A stretch of DNA of 64,000 bases from Methylovulum miyakonense HT12 (GTDB lineage: Bacteria; Pseudomonadota; Gammaproteobacteria; Methylococcales; Methylomonadaceae). The stretch lies in the NCBI RefSeq assembly GCF_000384075.1, contig NZ_KB913025.1, forward strand, positions 996,119-1,060,118. The letters run 5' to 3'. Both the position numbers and the translations under genes were made by a program. The notes under the pieces are model-generated. The model searched no databases, was not told where the DNA came from, and worked only from the letters and a program-made list of their open reading frames with translations. Of this stretch, positions 56,093-64,000 are shown one piece after another (the stretch's first letter is position 1; every line of letters starts with the position of its first letter).

Positions 56093-57568
56093 TCAGGCCC
56101 TCCTTGCCAGTGCTTCAAGCACCACTTGCCGGTCACTAAACGGATATTTCACGCCTTTTACCTCTTGATAGTCCTCATGGCCTTTACCGGCCACGACGAT
56201 GCAATCCTTATGGCCGGCCCTGGCTACCGCCGTGTGTATGGCTTGTTCACGGTCAGGCACCACCTCGGTTTTGCTGCTGTCACAGCCGCTTAAAATGTCC
56301 TTGATAATCGCGGCGCTATCTTCATTGCGCGGGTTGTCATCAGTGACGATCACGCGGTCCGCCCATTGCCCCGCAGCCGCCCCCATGAGCGGGCGCTTGC
56401 CGCTATCCCGGTTGCCACCGCAGCCAAACACCGTCCACAAGGATTGGCGGCAATGGTTACGGGCGCTACTCAGGACTTTGTCCAAGGCATCTGGGGTATG
56501 GGCATAATCAACAAAAACCAATGGCTGCGCATCGCCGCCAAAACATTCCATGCGTCCCGCAACGGGCTTTAATTGCCGCAGTTTTTCTGCCGCCGGCAAA
56601 AATTCCATGCCCATTGCCAGCATGACCGCCAACACCAGCATGACATTTTCGATATTGAAATCACCATACAAAGGGACGCTAATATGCTGTGCAACTAAAC
56701 GGTATTGGACATCAAATTCCAATCCGCCCGCATGGGAACGGCTATTTTTGACTTGTAGCGTCTCACCTTTTGCCACCACCTTGCCTTGCCTGCTCACGCC
56801 CCAAATGCTGGCCGATCCGGGGATTGAGGCAATAACCGCGTCGCTACCTTCGGCATCAAGGTTCACCGCCACAAAAGCGGGCGATGATTTCTTTAATAAC
56901 AGGAGTTTGGCTTCCAGATAAGCGTCCATCGTGCCGTGATAGTCCAGATGATCGCGGGTGATGTTGGTATAAACGGCACCGGTAAACTTGACGCCATTGA
57001 CCCTGCCCAGATCTAAGCCATGCGAAGAGACTTCCATGGCCACCGCTTGTTTGCCATCTTGCCGCAAGCTAGCCAGCATTTGCTGTACAGACAACGCATC
57101 AGGCGTGGTATTGGCGGTCGTTTTTAATTTGCCCCATTCACCCCAACCCAGCGTGCCGATAATCCCGCACGCGTCAAGCATTTGCGCCAAAAACTGGCTG
57201 CATGAGGTTTTGCCATTCGTGCCTGTGATGCCTATCACGGCCATAGCTTGGGACGGGTCACCATAAAATCGTGCGGCCATTTCCCCAAGGGCATCGCTTA
57301 AGCCGTCGATGGCTATCACTGGTACACCCAGAACCTGTTTTGCCAACTCCGCGCCATTACCGGCAGGGTCATAAATGATCACGCCGGCACCCTTGCTGAT
57401 GGCTTGCGCCGCATGGGCCAAACCATGTTGTTGGCTGCCGTTCAAGGCAATGAACGCATCGTTATGCCGGACCAAACGGCTATCCAACGCCAAACCCTCG
57501 ACCGTCAGGCTTTCAAGCCCCTGCTGCGGGTTAGGTGCCAATCCATTTAATAAAGCTTGCAGGTTCAT
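56093..57568 (-). CDS. murE: UDP-MurNAc-dipeptide meso-diaminopimelate ligase
   Basis: A 491-residue Mur ligase. ATP loop IGITGTNGKTSCSQF near 113-127, the catalytic THDHLDYHG-like ITRDHLDYHG near 207, and the C-terminal TDDNPRNED near 407, which carries the DNPR motif that selects meso-diaminopimelate rather than lysine. The product is thus a Gram-negative-type tripeptide. Spacing to ftsI is 8 bp. Confidence 0.96.
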   Translation of the reverse strand: MNLQALLNGLAPNPQQGLESLTVEGLALDSRLVRHNDAFIALNGSQQHGLAHAAQAISKGAGVIIYDPAGNGAELAKQVLGVPVIAIDGLSDALGEMAARFYGDPSQAMAVIGITGTNGKTSCSQFLAQMLDACGIIGTLGWGEWGKLKTTANTTPDALSVQQMLASLRQDGKQAVAMEVSSHGLDLGRVNGVKFTGAVYTNITRDHLDYHGTMDAYLEAKLLLLKKSSPAFVAVNLDAEGSDAVIASIPGSASIWGVSRQGKVVAKGETLQVKNSRSHAGGLEFDVQYRLVAQHISVPLYGDFNIENVMLVLAVMLAMGMEFLPAAEKLRQLKPVAGRMECFGGDAQPLVFVDYAHTPDALDKVLSSARNHCRQSLWTVFGCGGNRDSGKRPLMGAAAGQWADRVIVTDDNPRNEDSAAIIKDILSGCDSSKTEVVPDREQAIHTAVARAGHKDCIVVAGKGHEDYQEVKGVKYPFSDRQVVLEALARRA

Positions 57569-57576
57569 CTGAAAAT

Positions 57577-59424
57577 TTATTGGAATTGCTGGGTTAATAA
57601 AATCGGCATGGTGTCTATCTGGTCAGGCGCCACATCCAGTATCCTCAAAGCGCCCGACATGACCTTAGAGAAGACCGGCGCGGAAACCAAGCCACCGTAA
57701 TATTGTCCCGCCGAAGGTTCATCAATCATAACCACCATCACTAGGCGCGGGTCTTTCGCAGGGGCGATACCGGCAAATACCGAGAAATATTTTTTAGCGA
57801 TGTACCCGCCCCTTCCGCCGGATTTTTTGACCGTGCCGGTTTTGCCCGCCACCGTGTAACCATCGACCCTGGCCTCGTAAGCCGTGCCGTCTTTGGTGAC
57901 AACTTGTTCCATCATGGCCCTGACACTTTTTGCGGTTTTGGCAGAGAACACGCGTTTAGCGTCAATGTCTTCGTCACGCTTTAATAAACTGACTGAATGG
58001 AGGATGCCGTCATCGGCCAAAGCGGTGTAAGCCCTAGCCAATTGCAATGCGGAGGAGCTGACGCCATAGCCGAACGAGAGGGTTGCACGGGCAAAATCAT
58101 TTAAGCGGCGGTGGTCAATTAAGCTGCCCTCGGCTTCGCCCGGAAATCCGGAGGCCGCCGATTCGCCAAAACCAAGGTTGTGATAAACGCCACGGAAATA
58201 TTTGGGCGGCATCCTTAACGCCATTTGGCTAACGGCGATATTGCTGGATTTTTTTATCACCTTGGTCAAATCCATCGTGCCGTAATTATGCACATCCTTA
58301 ACGGTACGGCGGCCTATCGAGTAAGCGCCATTGGTGACAAACATATCATTGGGTTTGACATATCCGCTATCCAAACCCGCGGCGACCACAAACGGCTTGA
58401 CGGTTGAACCGGGTTCAAACACATCGTTGATGGCCCGGTTGCGGTAATTGCTTTTTGCTTTGGTGTTGGGGTTGAAGGAAGGCTGGTTAGTGGCGGCCAG
58501 CAATTCACCCGTTTTGGCATCCAAGATGACCAGCACGCCCGATTTGGCTTTGTGTTCGTTGACCGCCCGTTCCAGTTCACGATAGGCCAAATATTGAATG
58601 CGCCCGTCAATGCTCAGTTCAATATCCTTACCCTTCACCGCTTCTTTGGTGTCGGTTACGGCAACGACATGCCCTTGTCCGTCCCGGATAACCCGTTTAC
58701 TGCCGGAAATGCCTTGCAAGACTTTTTCATATCCGGCCTCGACACCTTCTTGGCCGACATCTTTAGCATCGGTAAACCCAAGCAAATGCGCGGCAACTTC
58801 TTTAGCCGGATAAAAACGTTTGTATTCGGGTTCAATAAAAATACCCGCCAGTTTCAACCCTCTAATCTGCTCCCCAATCGCGGGGTCTATCCGGCGCGCC
58901 AGATAGGCAAATTGCCTTGGTTTTTCCACATCCAACAAAGCCGACACTTTCCCTATTGGCAAATCCAAAAGCCTTTCGATTTGTTGGACTTTATAAGCCT
59001 TCTCTTTTTGATATTCCGCATAGATCTGAAGTTTTTCCGCTTCGGTCAACTTCATCGCTTTATCAAGGTGCAGCTCTTCCTTTTTATGCTTGCGGTAATC
59101 CTTTTCCATTTGTTTGATGCGGGCATCGTCATCTTTTTTGACTTCCCTGGCATTGATGATGATGGAATGGACAGGGGTGCTGACCGCTAGTGGCGCACCG
59201 TTCCTATCTTTTATCATGCCCCGTGACGCCATAATCGGCACCACATCAATATGCTGGTAAGCGTTTTCAAACTTGGGGTCACATTCGTGTATGGCCTGCA
59301 AATAGACTGCGCGGGCCACCAAAGCCACCATACAAAACATCATAAAAGCAACCAGAACCCGCCTTCGGCCAGTAAAGTCAGTCGTGGGTTCGCGTCCTGC
59401 TTTTTTTAATCTAAAATCAATCAT
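57577..59424 (-). CDS. ftsI: Septal peptidoglycan transpeptidase FtsI (PBP3)
   Basis: A 615-residue class B penicillin-binding protein. A membrane anchor lies near 25-43, followed by the pedestal domain and the transpeptidase domain: Ser-x-x-Lys in PGSTVKPF near 340, SSN near 396, and KTGT near 530. The pedestal includes a Lys/Glu-rich stretch near 75-130 (KDDDARIKQMEKDYRKHKK region) that looks longer and more charged than in E. coli. Partner of FtsW. ftsL lies 7 bp upstream. Confidence 0.95.
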   Translation of the reverse strand: MIDFRLKKAGREPTTDFTGRRRVLVAFMMFCMVALVARAVYLQAIHECDPKFENAYQHIDVVPIMASRGMIKDRNGAPLAVSTPVHSIIINAREVKKDDDARIKQMEKDYRKHKKEELHLDKAMKLTEAEKLQIYAEYQKEKAYKVQQIERLLDLPIGKVSALLDVEKPRQFAYLARRIDPAIGEQIRGLKLAGIFIEPEYKRFYPAKEVAAHLLGFTDAKDVGQEGVEAGYEKVLQGISGSKRVIRDGQGHVVAVTDTKEAVKGKDIELSIDGRIQYLAYRELERAVNEHKAKSGVLVILDAKTGELLAATNQPSFNPNTKAKSNYRNRAINDVFEPGSTVKPFVVAAGLDSGYVKPNDMFVTNGAYSIGRRTVKDVHNYGTMDLTKVIKKSSNIAVSQMALRMPPKYFRGVYHNLGFGESAASGFPGEAEGSLIDHRRLNDFARATLSFGYGVSSSALQLARAYTALADDGILHSVSLLKRDEDIDAKRVFSAKTAKSVRAMMEQVVTKDGTAYEARVDGYTVAGKTGTVKKSGGRGGYIAKKYFSVFAGIAPAKDPRLVMVVMIDEPSAGQYYGGLVSAPVFSKVMSGALRILDVAPDQIDTMPILLTQQFQ

Positions 59425-59431
59425 GGGCAGA

Positions 59432-59704
59432 TTAAGGCTTGAGATAAATTATGTCTTCGTGTTTTGGCATGACCAGCTTTAATTGATTGAGCGCCGCGGA
59501 TTCAATATGGTTTTGTTCCAGGAGCATAGTGATCTCCAACTGCGTCTTCCCCCAATCTATCTCGTATTGGTCCAAGGCATTTTGCTGCTGCTGGATTTCA
59601 ATAAAAATTAACCGCGCACGGTATTGGAAATAGACCACCGCAATGGCCGACACCAGTAATGCCATAAACAGCGCACCAATTGCCCAAATACGCAAAGCGG
59701 CCAT
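59432..59704 (-). CDS. ftsL: Cell division protein FtsL
   Basis: A 90-residue bitopic protein. One hydrophobic helix near 7-26 (IGALFMALLVSAIAVVYFQY) is followed by a coiled coil (LIFIEIQQQQNALDQYEID) and a short conserved tail. It would pair with FtsB and FtsQ at the septum. Position between rsmH and ftsI is diagnostic, since FtsL is poorly conserved. Its ATG directly abuts the rsmH stop. Confidence 0.92.
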   Translation of the reverse strand: MAALRIWAIGALFMALLVSAIAVVYFQYRARLIFIEIQQQQNALDQYEIDWGKTQLEITMLLEQNHIESAALNQLKLVMPKHEDIIYLKP

Positions 59705-60631
59705 TTAAACTTTCTCGCTAACGCGCATCATGGCGCTACGCGACCGGGCATTTCGGGCGACTTCTTCCGGCCCCGCTTTCAACGCCTTGCCCATTTTTTT
59801 TAAAACGCCTTTGGTGATATCCGCTTCTTTGATCGGGAATTTGCCCGGATTGTATTTGGCACCGGATTCGTCACGGAAAAACCGCTTAACTATCCTGTCT
59901 TCAAGTGAATGAAAAGAAATCACGACTAGCCGCCCTCCCGGCTTCAATAATTCCAAAGCTTGCGCCAAAACGCTTTTGAGCTCGTCCAGTTCGCTGTTGA
60001 TAGCTATGCGTATGGCTTGGAAAGACCGGGTTGCCGGGTGTTTATGCTTTTCCCTGACCGGAACCGCGTCTTCGATTAATTTTGCCAGCTGCCGGGTTGT
60101 CGTGATCGCCGTTTGCTGGCGATGCCCGACAATAGCGCGGGCGATCCGTCGTGCGAACTTCTCTTCGCCGTAATCAAACAAGACATCCACTAGCTCTTGC
60201 TCATCCACTTTCGCTAGCCATTGTGCCGCAGAGATGCCAACTGAACAGTCCATACGCATATCTAACGGGCCGTCATGCAAAAAACTAAATCCCCGTTCGG
60301 GATTATCCAGTTGTGGTGATGAAACGCCTAAGTCAATTAAGATGCCATCAACTTGGCCTAAGATTTGTTCGGAGGTGGCAATGTCTTTCAAGCCTGAGAA
60401 ACAACTATGTATTAACCTAAACCGTTTGTCGCTTTGTAACTGCCGGGCATATACTGAAGCAATGGCATCCGGATCCCTATCTAATGCCAATAACCGGCCC
60501 GATTCCCCTAATCGCCCCAGAATACCCTGGCTGTGCCCACCTCTCCCGAATGTACAATCCAGATAAAGGCCATTTTCTTTAATTGCCAGTTGCTCCAATG
60601 CTTCTGCCAACATCACGGGCAAATGCTCCAC
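59705..60631 (-). CDS. rsmH: 16S rRNA m4C1402 methyltransferase RsmH
   Basis: A 308-residue SAM-dependent methyltransferase modifying C1402 of 16S rRNA, the same nucleotide that RsmI methylates on the ribose (rsmI is also in this window). SAM-binding YLDCTFGRGGHSQGIL near 23-38, IDLGVSSPQLD near 99, and the C-terminal VVISFHSLEDRIVKRFF near 240. The start is GTG at 60631; an ATG 5 bp upstream is followed at once by a stop. mraZ precedes it by 25 bp. Confidence 0.96.
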   Translation of the reverse strand: MEHLPVMLAEALEQLAIKENGLYLDCTFGRGGHSQGILGRLGESGRLLALDRDPDAIASVYARQLQSDKRFRLIHSCFSGLKDIATSEQILGQVDGILIDLGVSSPQLDNPERGFSFLHDGPLDMRMDCSVGISAAQWLAKVDEQELVDVLFDYGEEKFARRIARAIVGHRQQTAITTTRQLAKLIEDAVPVREKHKHPATRSFQAIRIAINSELDELKSVLAQALELLKPGGRLVVISFHSLEDRIVKRFFRDESGAKYNPGKFPIKEADITKGVLKKMGKALKAGPEEVARNARSRSAMMRVSEKV

Positions 60632-60656
60632 TACATTCCCCCAGTATTAAATTGCC

Positions 60657-61124
60657 TTAAAAAGATAAATTCCCTAATTCTTCGACACCTTCGGTGTCAT
60701 CACTGTCCATCCAATCCTGTTCTTTTGAATTCCAGGCGGCCTCGTTCCATAGCTCAAACTTGTTGAGCTGCCCCACCAGCATGATTTTCTTATCCATGGC
60801 GGCGGACGTCCGAAGTTTTTCGGGTAACAGTAAACGGCCTTGGCTGTCAATTTCACACTCGGACGCATTGCCGATAAGAAACCGTTTCAACTTGCCTGCG
60901 GCTTTATTTAAGGTAGGTAATTTGATAATGGTTTGTTCAAGCTTTTCCCATTCTGGCAGAGGATATAACCACAAACAGCCGCCCTCACCCGTACAGCGCT
61001 CATTGACAGCGACAGTGACGACCATTTGGCGTTGACAACATTGTTGCAGTGTTTCCCGGTAACGCGTAGGGATAGCAATACGGCCTTTGTCATCAAGATT
61101 GATTGTACTTATGCCACGAAACAA
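60657..61124 (-). CDS. mraZ: Transcriptional regulator MraZ
   Basis: A 155-residue AbrB-fold protein with two SpoVT-type halves. The first has GISTINLDDKGRIAIPTRYR and the second ECEIDSQGRLLLPEKLR; both show the DxxGRxxxP pattern. MraZ represses its own operon by binding TGGGN repeats upstream, which are seen here. The start is TTG at 61124, with a good ribosome site (AGGTGG). No other in-frame start fits better. Confidence 0.95.
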   Translation of the reverse strand: MFRGISTINLDDKGRIAIPTRYRETLQQCCQRQMVVTVAVNERCTGEGGCLWLYPLPEWEKLEQTIIKLPTLNKAAGKLKRFLIGNASECEIDSQGRLLLPEKLRTSAAMDKKIMLVGQLNKFELWNEAAWNSKEQDWMDSDDTEGVEELGNLSF

Positions 61125-61127
61125 GAG

Positions 61128-61172
61128 CCACCTAATATCCCAAAAAATCCATTTCTTTACACTTTTAACCCA
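61128..61172 (-). promoter_or_regulatory. Candidate MraZ box (10-bp-periodic TGG/TGGG motifs)
   Basis: Reading the minus strand, TGGG occurs at 61172-61169 and 61142-61139, with weaker GTG/TGG copies at 61162-61160, 61151-61149 and 61130-61128, roughly every 10 bp. This fits the known MraZ operator in the leader between promoter and mraZ. Binding is inference. Confidence 0.6.
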
Positions 61173-61193
61173 CTTTTTTCCACAGTTAGGCGC

Positions 61194-61222
61194 ACTATAG
61201 AATTCAATCAGCCGTTAGTCAA
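61194..61222 (-). promoter_or_regulatory. Sigma-70-like promoter of the dcw cluster
   Basis: On the minus strand TTGACT (61222-61217) and TATAGT (61199-61194) are separated by exactly 17 bp. Transcription would start near 61187, about 60 bp before the mraZ TTG. Confidence 0.8.
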
Positions 61223-61496
61223 GCAGGTTTTTAGATAAAATGTTGCTTTCTCGACAATAACTTACAAAATACCTAAGGATGCCTCAGAGCATGCGGGAGC
61301 CGCATTGATAAATATTATGATTTATCAATAAAGTGGATGGATTTGTTACAGGGGGTCATTAGGGATGAGGCCAGATGGCACGCGGCGCAGGGCTAGCCAC
61401 TGTATTTTGCTGGGGAAATGAAGTGCGTAATAACACTCAAATTTGGCAATAAATCACAAGCCGGGGTATGAAAAAACCAGGATTTTCTAGTAAGAA
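61223..61496. other. Intergenic region between dcw promoter and rnpB
   Basis: About 270 bp. It holds a perfect 10-bp palindrome arm pair (ATTGATAAAT / ATTTATCAAT, 61304-61329, 6-nt loop), which might end rnpB transcripts or bind a regulator. Nothing else is recognised. Confidence 0.45.
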
Positions 61497-61851
61497 GAAA
61501 GAGTCGACCTGTAAGCCGGGTTCTGTCGAGAACAGCCATTCATCTAGGCTGCAAGTCACCTTGCAGCTCAAGCAATCTACCCAGGGACCGCGCGGGCCAC
61601 GCGTCTGTCCCCCTATTTGATCTTGCTCCGGGTGGGGTTTACCATGCCACTCCTGTTACCAGTCGCGCGGTGCGCTCTTACCGCACCTTTTCACCCTTAC
61701 CGGTCTACTGACAGGCGGTTTATTTTCTGCGGCACTTTCCGTAGGTTCACACCTCCCAGGCGTTACCTGGCACCCTGCCCAGTGGAGCCCGGACTTTCCT
61801 CCATTTCATCACAAGGATAAAACAGCGACTGCTCAGTCGACTCTTCCATCC
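61497..61851 (-). ncRNA. rnpB: RNase P RNA (bacterial type A)
   Basis: The catalytic RNA of RNase P, which trims tRNA 5-prime ends. On the minus strand all hallmark blocks occur in order: GAGGAAAGTCCGGGCTCC (P4 strand and J3/4), GGGCAGGGTGCCAGGTAACG, GGTAAGGGTGAAA, GGTAAGAGCGCACCG, the CCACCCGGAGCAAG block, AAATAGGGG, and the final GACAGAACCCGGCTTA (second P4 strand). The 5-prime GGAAGAGTCGAC and 3-prime GTCGACTCTTTC segments pair to form P1, which sets the ends to within a few bases. Confidence 0.96.
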
Positions 61852-61904
61852 GCCAGTGTAACACATTCAAGCGCTTGGCGTTGGACGACTTTCATAAATT
61901 TGCA

Positions 61905-61937
61905 AGACCTGAAAGGTTTTGTAAACCTTTCAGGTCT
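61905..61937. repeat. 33-bp palindrome between rnpB and rsmI
   Basis: Perfect 15-bp arms (AGACCTGAAAGGTTT and complement) around TGT. It lies 13 bp beyond the rsmI stop and is probably its terminator or a dispersed repeat; no long T-run follows. Confidence 0.65.
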
Positions 61938-61949
61938 AATATGGCGATT

Positions 61950-62804
61950 TTATTGCGTTTCCTGCATCGCCAAAGCGGCCTGATATAGCAATTTTTTCCG
62001 TCCCCCGGTAATTTCCACCGCCAAGGCCACCGCCGTTTTCAGCGGGCATCCCTTCAGCAAAATGCCCAAAACCCTTAATTGTTCCGGTGAAACTTCCTGC
62101 TCGGTTTTTTCAAGCACCGCCCCATCGACAATCACCACAAACTCGCCTTTACGCATGTTTTCTTCACGCGCCACCAAGGCCAGCGCGTCCGCCAAATTGG
62201 TTTTGACGATGGTTTCGTGCAATTTGGTCAACTCGCGGGCGATGACAATTTCCCTATCTAATGGCAACACCGCCGCCATATCTTCCAAACACGCCAGAAT
62301 GCGGTGGCTGGATTCATAGATCACCCAGGTCACCGGGCTTAAAACCCGTTCGCTGAAAAATGCCTTACGCGCCGAAGACGTACGCGGCGCGAACCCCTCA
62401 AAGGTGAATTGGCTGACAGGCAAACCCGCCGCCGACAAGGCCGCAATCAAGGCGCAAGCGCCAGGGATTGGCACCACATCCAGCCCCGCGTCTTTCACCA
62501 ACTTGACCAAGGGCATTCCCGGATCGCTTAACAACGGCGTTCCCGCATCCGACACCAGCGCGATAGACAAGCCTTCGCGTAATTTTTCCAATAGCATCAG
62601 CGAGGCTTTATCTTCATTATGCTGATGCAAAGACACTTTTTTATTGCTGATGCCGTAATGGCTTAGCAATAGGCCGACATGGCGCGTGTCTTCCGCCGCA
62701 ATCAAATCCACCTGCTTTAAGGTCTCAATCGCCCGAAAACTAATATCGCCCAAGTTACCTATCGGCGTGGCAACCACGTATAATTTACCGCATTGATTTG
62801 CCAT
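61950..62804 (-). CDS. rsmI: 16S rRNA 2-prime-O-ribose C1402 methyltransferase RsmI
   Basis: A 284-residue tetrapyrrole-methylase-fold enzyme that methylates the ribose of C1402. LYVVATPIGNLGDIS near 7-21, AAEDTRHVGLLL near 37, VSDAGTPLLSDPG near 80, and FEGFAPR near 133 are typical. I start at ATG 62804 (MANQCGK); a longer frame from 62837 adds 11 unlikely residues. Its partner RsmH is 1.3 kb away in the dcw cluster. It is divergent from yraN. Confidence 0.95.
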   Translation of the reverse strand: MANQCGKLYVVATPIGNLGDISFRAIETLKQVDLIAAEDTRHVGLLLSHYGISNKKVSLHQHNEDKASLMLLEKLREGLSIALVSDAGTPLLSDPGMPLVKLVKDAGLDVVPIPGACALIAALSAAGLPVSQFTFEGFAPRTSSARKAFFSERVLSPVTWVIYESSHRILACLEDMAAVLPLDREIVIARELTKLHETIVKTNLADALALVAREENMRKGEFVVIVDGAVLEKTEQEVSPEQLRVLGILLKGCPLKTAVALAVEITGGRKKLLYQAALAMQETQ

Positions 62805-62953
62805 GTATTTTTCTCCACTCACTGTAGGCACGACCATGAGCCGTACTAATCACCTGCCCAAACACCGCAGACCGTCAGGCGATTATAACAGCATCAACCC
62901 CACAGGCTTGGCCCCGTTCCTCAGCCCACGGCTTGCCACAACCGGAAAGCAAC

Positions 62954-63319
62954 ATGCTCTTCGCCAATAACAAAACCAAAGCCGCGCATCTCGCCACGGG
63001 CGAACAAGCCGAACAACACGCAGAAAAACACCTGCTCAAACACGGTTTGAAATTAGTCTGCCGCAATTTCCGTTGCAAACACGGCGAACTGGATTTAATC
63101 ATGACCGACCAGCAAGCTTTGGTCATTATCGAAGTCCGCTACCGCAAAACCGACCGCTTCGGCTCCGCCACCGAAAGCATCACCCCCACCAAACAAGCCC
63201 GCATCATCGCCGCCACCCAAACTTATTTGATGGCAAACAAAATCAATCCGCCACTACGGTTTGACGTGGTTGCGCTATCGGGGGATGGACGGTTGGAATG
63301 GGTGAAGAATGCGTTCTGA
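62954..63319 (+). CDS. yraN: YraN (UPF0102) family protein
   Basis: 121 residues from ATG 62954; an ATG at 62933 would add 7. A nuclease-like UPF0102 fold: GEQAEQHAEKHLLKHG near 15, the central GELDLIMTD near 46 and VIIEVRYRK near 58, giving the PD-(D/E)xK-like acidic and Lys residues. Biochemical role unproven in the family. The position between rsmI and a DiaA-like gene is the common proteobacterial arrangement. Confidence 0.9.
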   Translation: MLFANNKTKAAHLATGEQAEQHAEKHLLKHGLKLVCRNFRCKHGELDLIMTDQQALVIIEVRYRKTDRFGSATESITPTKQARIIAATQTYLMANKINPPLRFDVVALSGDGRLEWVKNAF

Positions 63320-63687
63320 TGCGTATGGCTTAGGCAGGATGGGCTGAACGAAGGGAGGCCAATCATAGTTTAGCGATAGCGTAACCCGACGAATCAGCAC
63401 CCAAATGTCGGGTTACGCTTACGCTAACCCGACCTACGAATCTATTTCGTCGCCCAACATCGCAACGGACCATTCTGTGTTATGCTTTTTATCACGTTAG
63501 CATTTTCAAGCTTCAAGCCAACATAATTAAGCCGGGGCACGCCTATTTGCCAAGCTCCATGGCGATTTCCATAAGGCGGCCAAGCCTTGTATTTCCAGGC
63601 CACCACCCTAAATTACAGCTTTAGCGCATTCCCCATTTATAATCGCTTACTTACCGCTAGATTTCCATCATTTCACCTAACCGCCCC
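63320..63687. other. Intergenic region with a repeat element
   Basis: About 370 bp between yraN and the SIS-domain gene. The only clear structure is the palindromic repeat at 63378-63432. No gene is seen. Confidence 0.5.
63378..63432. repeat. GTCGGGTTACGCT palindromic repeat cluster
   Basis: AGCGTAACCCGAC (63378-63390) and its complement GTCGGGTTACGCT (63407-63419) form a 13-bp stem. The second copy also pairs with a third TAACCCGAC at 63424-63432, so two alternative hairpins exist. The pattern looks like a dispersed intergenic repeat. Confidence 0.7.
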
Positions 63688-64000
63688 ATGAGCTTACAAG
63701 ACCGCATCATCAACCATTTCACCGATAGCATCCAAACCCAACAGGAAACGTTGGGGTTGTTGTGCGAGCTGATCGAATACGCTTCGCAACGGCTGGTTTC
63801 CACGCTATTAAATGATAAAAAAATCTTCACCTGCGGGAATGGGCGTTCCGCCGCCAGTGCGCAACTGCTGGCTTCGGCCTTGTTGAACCAATACGAACGC
63901 GACCGCCCGTCCTTGCCTGTGATTGGCTTGAGCACCGATGTGGTGACGATGACGGGCATTGCCAATGACCACCATTTTGATGAGATTTTTGCCAAGCAAC
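63688..64000 (+). CDS. SIS-domain protein, DiaA/GmhA-like (cut by window edge)
   Basis: The first 104 residues of a phosphosugar-binding SIS protein. After an N-terminal helix pair (DRIINHFTDSIQTQQETL), FTCGNGRSAASAQLLAS near 48-64 forms the sugar-phosphate loop, and DRPSLPVIGLSTD near 72 is typical. Context after rsmI-yraN suggests DiaA, the DnaA initiator-associating protein, rather than the heptose isomerase GmhA. The 3-prime end lies outside the window. Confidence 0.88.
   Translation, partial: MSLQDRIINHFTDSIQTQQETLGLLCELIEYASQRLVSTLLNDKKIFTCGNGRSAASAQLLASALLNQYERDRPSLPVIGLSTDVVTMTGIANDHHFDEIFAKQ

Noticed and set aside
1-64000. tRNA or rRNA genes
   Set aside because: No cloverleaf with a TTC-type loop or rRNA core sequence was noticed; rnpB is the only RNA gene I can support.

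Overview
The window looks like a chromosomal segment of a gammaproteobacterium. Signs are a complete division and cell-wall (dcw) cluster in gammaproteobacterial order, a bacterial type A RNase P RNA, an rsmI-yraN-diaA-like group and an rpe...trpE-trpG arrangement. A methanotroph-like (Methylococcales) origin is plausible from the overall look of the proteins, but that is inference; no methane or methanol oxidation gene is present.

Left part (1-4.7 kb): an OmpR/QseB-type response regulator and a QseC-like sensor kinase overlap by 4 bp, followed by a convergent fumarylacetoacetate-hydrolase family gene and then rpe. From 4.8 to 22.9 kb an AT-rich block of about 18 kb lies between rpe and trpE, genes that often sit close together in proteobacteria. 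It encodes a giant TPR/tandem-GT2 glycosyltransferase, two related GT61-like proteins, a GSCFA protein with an SGNH-like neighbour, a pyruvate-type aldolase fused to a second domain, a KdsB-like CMP-sugar synthetase, a HAD phosphatase, an FAD oxidoreductase, an SDR, a TIM-barrel isomerase and a sulfotransferase. I read it as a surface-glycan locus that may make and activate an unusual 2-keto-3-deoxy sugar acid.

Middle part (23-43 kb): trpE-trpG, a receiver-LuxR regulator, ftsH, a YdjM-like membrane protein, then a minus-strand signalling operon (TPR-histidine kinase, receiver protein, PIN protein). In this operon the kinase gene is split by an 820-bp IS5-family element with a CTAG target duplication, and the PIN gene carries a frameshift. 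A VapBC-like pair, a 1230-residue Fe-S/FAD oxidoreductase, two tandem Uma2 nucleases, an unlisted 45-residue membrane protein and a 1115-residue RTX protein follow.

Right part (43.5-64 kb, mostly minus strand): mraZ-rsmH-ftsL-ftsI-murE-murF-mraY-murD-ftsW-murG-murC-murB::ddl-ftsQ-ftsA-ftsZ, nearly all overlapping or within 40 bp. A sigma-70-like promoter and 10-bp-periodic TGG(G) motifs precede mraZ, and an intrinsic terminator follows ftsZ. MurB and D-Ala-D-Ala ligase are one 604-residue polypeptide. Beyond mraZ lie rnpB, rsmI, yraN and the start of a SIS-domain gene cut by the window edge.
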